Shown in pieces: positions 8,487-10,640 of a stretch of 10,640 nt of DNA. Numbering within the stretch: position 1 is the stretch's first letter; the number at the start of each line of letters is the position of its first letter. The stretch comes from Bacteroidales bacterium. GTDB lineage: Bacteria; Bacteroidota; Bacteroidia; Bacteroidales; Bacteroidaceae. The notes under the pieces were generated by a model. The model was not told the origin of the DNA, did not search any database, and saw only the letters and a program-made list of their open reading frames with translations. The stretch is from positions 1 through 10,640 of the forward strand of contig JAUNIV010000061.1 in NCBI GenBank assembly GCA_030523385.1. Direction: 5' to 3'. Made by a program: the position numbers and the translations under genes.

Positions 8487-8578
8487 CAAATTGCCCTTAA
8501 TTAAAATCCATCACACTGATAAACAATCAATTATAAAATCCAAAAGATTCGAGATTTATAAATGCAAATGAACCGTCA

Positions 8579-10432
8579 TCAGAACTCTAAAATCAATATT
8601 TCACGCTCTTTCATCGTCAGTTCCTTATCCAAAGCTACCTTTCTTCCGGTCAAGACGTCGGTGGCCGATGCAGCAGGCAATACTTCCTGATAAGGTGTCA
8701 AGCCAAGTGTCTGCTCCTTGTCTGTTCCATTCATGAACACCACTACCGACTTGCCTTGGTATTTACGTTCATAGACATAAATGCCCTGACTGGGTGCAAA
8801 GTGTTTCAATGTGCCTTTGGTCACGGCTGCGCAACCTTTTCTCCACTGAAGCAGTTTCTGCATGTAGGCAAAAGCCTCATTCTCCTGTGCCGTGCGTCCT
8901 TCAGCCCGGAAGCAGTCGCGAGCATCGCCTTTCCATCCTCCGGGGAAATCGCGGCGCAAGTATCCGTCGCCTTCTCCCTTATCGGCAGCCATCAGGATTT
9001 CCGTACCATAATATACTTGAGGAATGCCACGGGTAGTCAGCAAGAAAGCCACAGCCTGTTTGTAGCGGTTCAGGTTCTTGGTGTCTTCTTCCTTCGTATA
9101 GAAGCGTGAGGTATCATGATTGTCTAAGAAAACCAACAGGTTCATCGGGTCAGCATACACCAAATCCTGTGTCAGATAGTCATACAGACGATACAAACCG
9201 CCGCTCCAGTCGGTTGTTTCCTCATCAAATGCCTTTGTCATCTGATCCATCAGCGGGAAATCCATCACTGTGCGAAGCTGTGAGTTGCGTGGAGCTGCCA
9301 GCTTGCTGTCTTTCTGCCAGAAAGAAACCAGCACGTTGCTGTTCAACCAGGTTTCTCCTACGATGTTGAAATCGGGATATTCATCGGTAACAGCCTTACA
9401 CCAACGAGCCATCATGTCGAAGTCGGCATACGGATGTGTGTCCTGACGGATGCCATTGATACCGGCATATTCTATCCACCAGATACTGCTCTGTATCAGA
9501 TAATCAGCTACAAGGCGGTTACGCTGGTTCAAATCAGGCATGGACTGAGTAAACCATCCGTCGGTAGCTATGCGGCGTTCGTAGTCGGCAGCATGAATGT
9601 CTTGCACGCTGGCTGTCTTATAGGAAGTCTGCACGTAGTTGGCACGGAAGTTGAACCAGTCTTTCGAAGGCATATCCTTAAACAGGTAGTTCTCGCTTCC
9701 GCAGTGGTTGAAAATCATGTCCATCACCACCTTCATGCCTTTTGCATGTGCCTGTTCCACCAACCGGCAGAAATCTTCATTGCCACCCAAACGACGGTCC
9801 ACCTGATAATAGTCCGTAATGGCATAACCGTGGTAAGAGCCTTCGGGCATGTCGTTTTCCTGTATCGGGTTCAGCCAGATAGCCGTGATACCCAGTTCGG
9901 AAAGATAATCCAAATGATTGGCTATACCGGCCAGGTCGCCTCCATGACGTCCATACTGTTCGTTACGATCTACCTTGGCTTCCAGCATGTCCGGCACTAC
10001 ATCGGTGTCCGGATTGCCATCGGCAAAACGGTCCGGCATAATCAGGTAAAGCACATCGGCAGAGTCAAAGCCCTTCACATCCGAAGCACCCTCGCGGCGT
10101 TGCTTGATTTCATAAGGCACCACCGTTTGTTTCTTTCCCTGTTTCAGCGTAATATTAAAAGTCTGCGGAGCAGCTTCCGACAAATCTACATACAGAATCA
10201 GATAGTTCGGATTCTCCTGCTTCACTACTTCCTTCAGCAGAATGTCTTCCGAAGAAATGCTCACATCGGTAGCCGCACCGATATTGTCACCATACAGTAA
10301 GATTTGTAATTCGGGATTCTTCATACCTGCCCACCAGAATGTAGGAGCCACCTTCTTGACTACGGCAGCCGATGCCGCGTGGTGAAATCCCAGAAGAGCC
10401 AATAATGTCATAAGTATAAATGTTCTTTTCAT
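8579..10432 (-). CDS. susA: SusA, GH13 neopullulanase / alpha-amylase-like enzyme
   Basis: This 617-residue periplasmic endo-acting enzyme breaks imported maltooligosaccharides and starch pieces into short products, which SusB then turns into glucose. The length equals that of B. thetaiotaomicron SusA. The signal peptide ends ASA before Ala23, with no lipobox. An N-terminal beta domain (about 23-115) comes first, as in neopullulanase-type GH13 enzymes. The GH13 catalytic barrel begins at about 125. All four classic motifs are visible: DMIFNH at 238-243, GIRQD at 327-331 with nucleophile Asp331, GETW with acid/base Glu360, and FLDNHD with transition-state Asp440. The MPDLN at 298-302 corresponds to the neopullulanase marker MPKLN. 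A C-terminal beta domain covers about 540-617. No key residue is missing. It has its own promoter and is the first structural gene of the locus. No Shine-Dalgarno sequence precedes the start; the choice rests on the signal peptide. Confidence 0.95.
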   Translation of the reverse strand: MKRTFILMTLLALLGFHHAASAAVVKKVAPTFWWAGMKNPELQILLYGDNIGAATDVSISSEDILLKEVVKQENPNYLILYVDLSEAAPQTFNITLKQGKKQTVVPYEIKQRREGASDVKGFDSADVLYLIMPDRFADGNPDTDVVPDMLEAKVDRNEQYGRHGGDLAGIANHLDYLSELGITAIWLNPIQENDMPEGSYHGYAITDYYQVDRRLGGNEDFCRLVEQAHAKGMKVVMDMIFNHCGSENYLFKDMPSKDWFNFRANYVQTSYKTASVQDIHAADYERRIATDGWFTQSMPDLNQRNRLVADYLIQSSIWWIEYAGINGIRQDTHPYADFDMMARWCKAVTDEYPDFNIVGETWLNSNVLVSFWQKDSKLAAPRNSQLRTVMDFPLMDQMTKAFDEETTDWSGGLYRLYDYLTQDLVYADPMNLLVFLDNHDTSRFYTKEEDTKNLNRYKQAVAFLLTTRGIPQVYYGTEILMAADKGEGDGYLRRDFPGGWKGDARDCFRAEGRTAQENEAFAYMQKLLQWRKGCAAVTKGTLKHFAPSQGIYVYERKYQGKSVVVFMNGTDKEQTLGLTPYQEVLPAASATDVLTGRKVALDKELTMKEREILILEF

Positions 10433-10480
10433 AATAGTATAGAATTAATGTTAGTATATTTTTTCCCATTCGGGATATTG

Positions 10481-10488
10481 CAAATGTA
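10481..10488 (-). promoter_or_regulatory. susA promoter, Bacteroides -7 element
   Basis: The minus strand reads TACATTTG, identical to the susB -7 box and a perfect TAnnTTTG. It lies 48 bases before the susA start codon and is followed by CAATATCC. No -33 TTTG box is present at normal spacing. A short inverted repeat TCCC-GAAT-GGGA begins just downstream, near the expected start of transcription. Confidence 0.7.
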
Positions 10489-10516
10489 GGGTCAGAAAGG
10501 ATGCATTTCTACCGAT

Positions 10517-10533
10517 AGAACGAAAATATAAAC
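10517..10533 (-). promoter_or_regulatory. Candidate SusR operator upstream of susA
   Basis: The minus strand reads GTTTATATTTTCGTTCT, matching 16 of 17 bases of the element before susB. Its first 12 bases end 33 bases before the -7 box, as at susB. The most direct reading is a binding site for the shared activator of both transcripts, which is SusR in the characterised system. A general AT-rich promoter feature is the alternative. Confidence 0.6.
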
Positions 10534-10550
10534 TCAATAAAAACCAAGTC

Positions 10551-10585
10551 TCCTGAAAATCAATGTTATTTTCTTCTTTTCAGGA
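10551..10585 (-). terminator. Inverted repeat upstream of susA, possible terminator of the preceding gene
   Basis: On the minus strand TCCTGAAAA (10577-10585) is followed after 17 bases by its exact reverse complement TTTTCAGGA (10551-10559). The stem can extend outward by a U-G pair and, past one mismatch, two more pairs. In the minus direction a T-rich stretch (GGTTTTTATT) comes about 5 bases after the arm. This would suit a terminator for a gene lying upstream in the same orientation, possibly susR. The long loop and offset T-run make it imperfect. A regulatory hairpin or protein site is also possible. Confidence 0.4.
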
Positions 10586-10640
10586 AGCTAAAATATAAGG
10601 TTCATTGAAAAAAAAGCTACCGATTTTCTTCATTTTTATT
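10586..10640 (-). other. Edge of the window, perhaps the 3' end of the preceding gene
   Basis: This AT-rich edge cannot be assigned. Two minus-strand frames are open into the window edge. One closes at TAG (10617-10619). The other closes at TGA (10580-10582), inside the first arm of the inverted repeat. Either could be the tail of an upstream gene, and susR is the expected neighbour, but too few codons remain to recognise it. No plus-strand start leads into a long frame here. Confidence 0.2.

Larger units (their letters stand above)
8370..8578 (-). other. susA-susB intergenic region
   Basis: These 209 bases hold the susB promoter and its upstream element in the half nearer susB. The half nearer susA (about 8490-8578) is AT-rich. 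I see no strong hairpin with a T-run that would end the susA transcript; only a 4-bp stem, AATC/GATT, is present. Read-through from susA into susB is therefore possible. An imperfect inverted repeat GGTC...GACC lies between the upstream element and the -7 box. No gene is seen. Confidence 0.6.

Noticed and set aside
9434..10300. 288-codon open frame on the plus strand opposite susA
   Set aside because: It is antisense to the GH13 catalytic region, whose motifs are all intact; the long frame is a by-product of susA codon use.
10287..10469. 60-codon minus-strand frame overlapping the susA start
   Set aside because: It overlaps the signal peptide and N-terminal domain of susA in another frame, crosses the 5' leader and shows no domain.
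10580..10633. 17-codon minus-strand frame starting Met-Lys-Lys-Ile-Gly near the window edge
   Set aside because: It could be a leader peptide or the tail of an upstream gene, but nothing supports a start here and the sequence is too short to judge.
1..10640. tRNA, rRNA, CRISPR arrays, insertion sequences or transposase genes
   Set aside because: No such feature was seen on either strand; the window is almost fully covered by five Sus genes and their control regions.

Overview
The window is most of a starch utilization system (Sus) polysaccharide utilization locus from the Bacteroidota. It is very probably from a Bacteroides species related to, but distinct from, B. thetaiotaomicron. The evidence is the gene order, SusC/SusD-type proteins, lipoproteins with an acidic residue run after the lipidated cysteine, absence of strong Shine-Dalgarno sequences, and promoters with the Bacteroides -7 element TAnnTTTG. 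All genes are on the minus strand, so transcription runs from high to low coordinates.

Layout in transcription order: an upstream regulatory region (10433-10640) with a promoter and a 9-bp inverted repeat; susA, a periplasmic GH13 neopullulanase (8579-10432); a 209-base gap with a second promoter; susB, a periplasmic GH97 alpha-glucosidase (6153-8369); a 194-base leader rich in overlapping inverted repeats; susC, a TonB-dependent outer-membrane transporter (2944-5958); susD, a surface starch-binding lipoprotein (1312-2928); and susE, a two-module starch-binding surface lipoprotein (65-1285). Only 64 bases follow susE. The outer-membrane amylase susG, any susF, and the regulator susR are not visible and would lie outside the window.

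How the parts work together, by analogy with the characterised B. thetaiotaomicron system: SusD and SusE hold starch at the cell surface, SusC imports maltooligosaccharides using TonB energy, and SusA and SusB cut them to glucose in the periplasm. The maltose-sensing regulator SusR activates two transcripts, one for susA and one starting at susB.

The most interesting signal is regulatory. The susA and susB promoters share a 17-base upstream element, GTTTATATTTTCRTTCT, at exactly the same distance from an identical -7 box. Its first 12 bases end 33 bases before the box. This is a good candidate for the SusR operator. Two other points stand out. SusD keeps the aromatic starch-binding arc but with altered residues, and it looks far more diverged than SusA/SusB, with a matching drop in GC content. 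The susB-susC leader can form several mutually exclusive hairpins. I see no wholly new system: this is a recognisable Sus locus with unreported-looking regulatory and binding-site detail.
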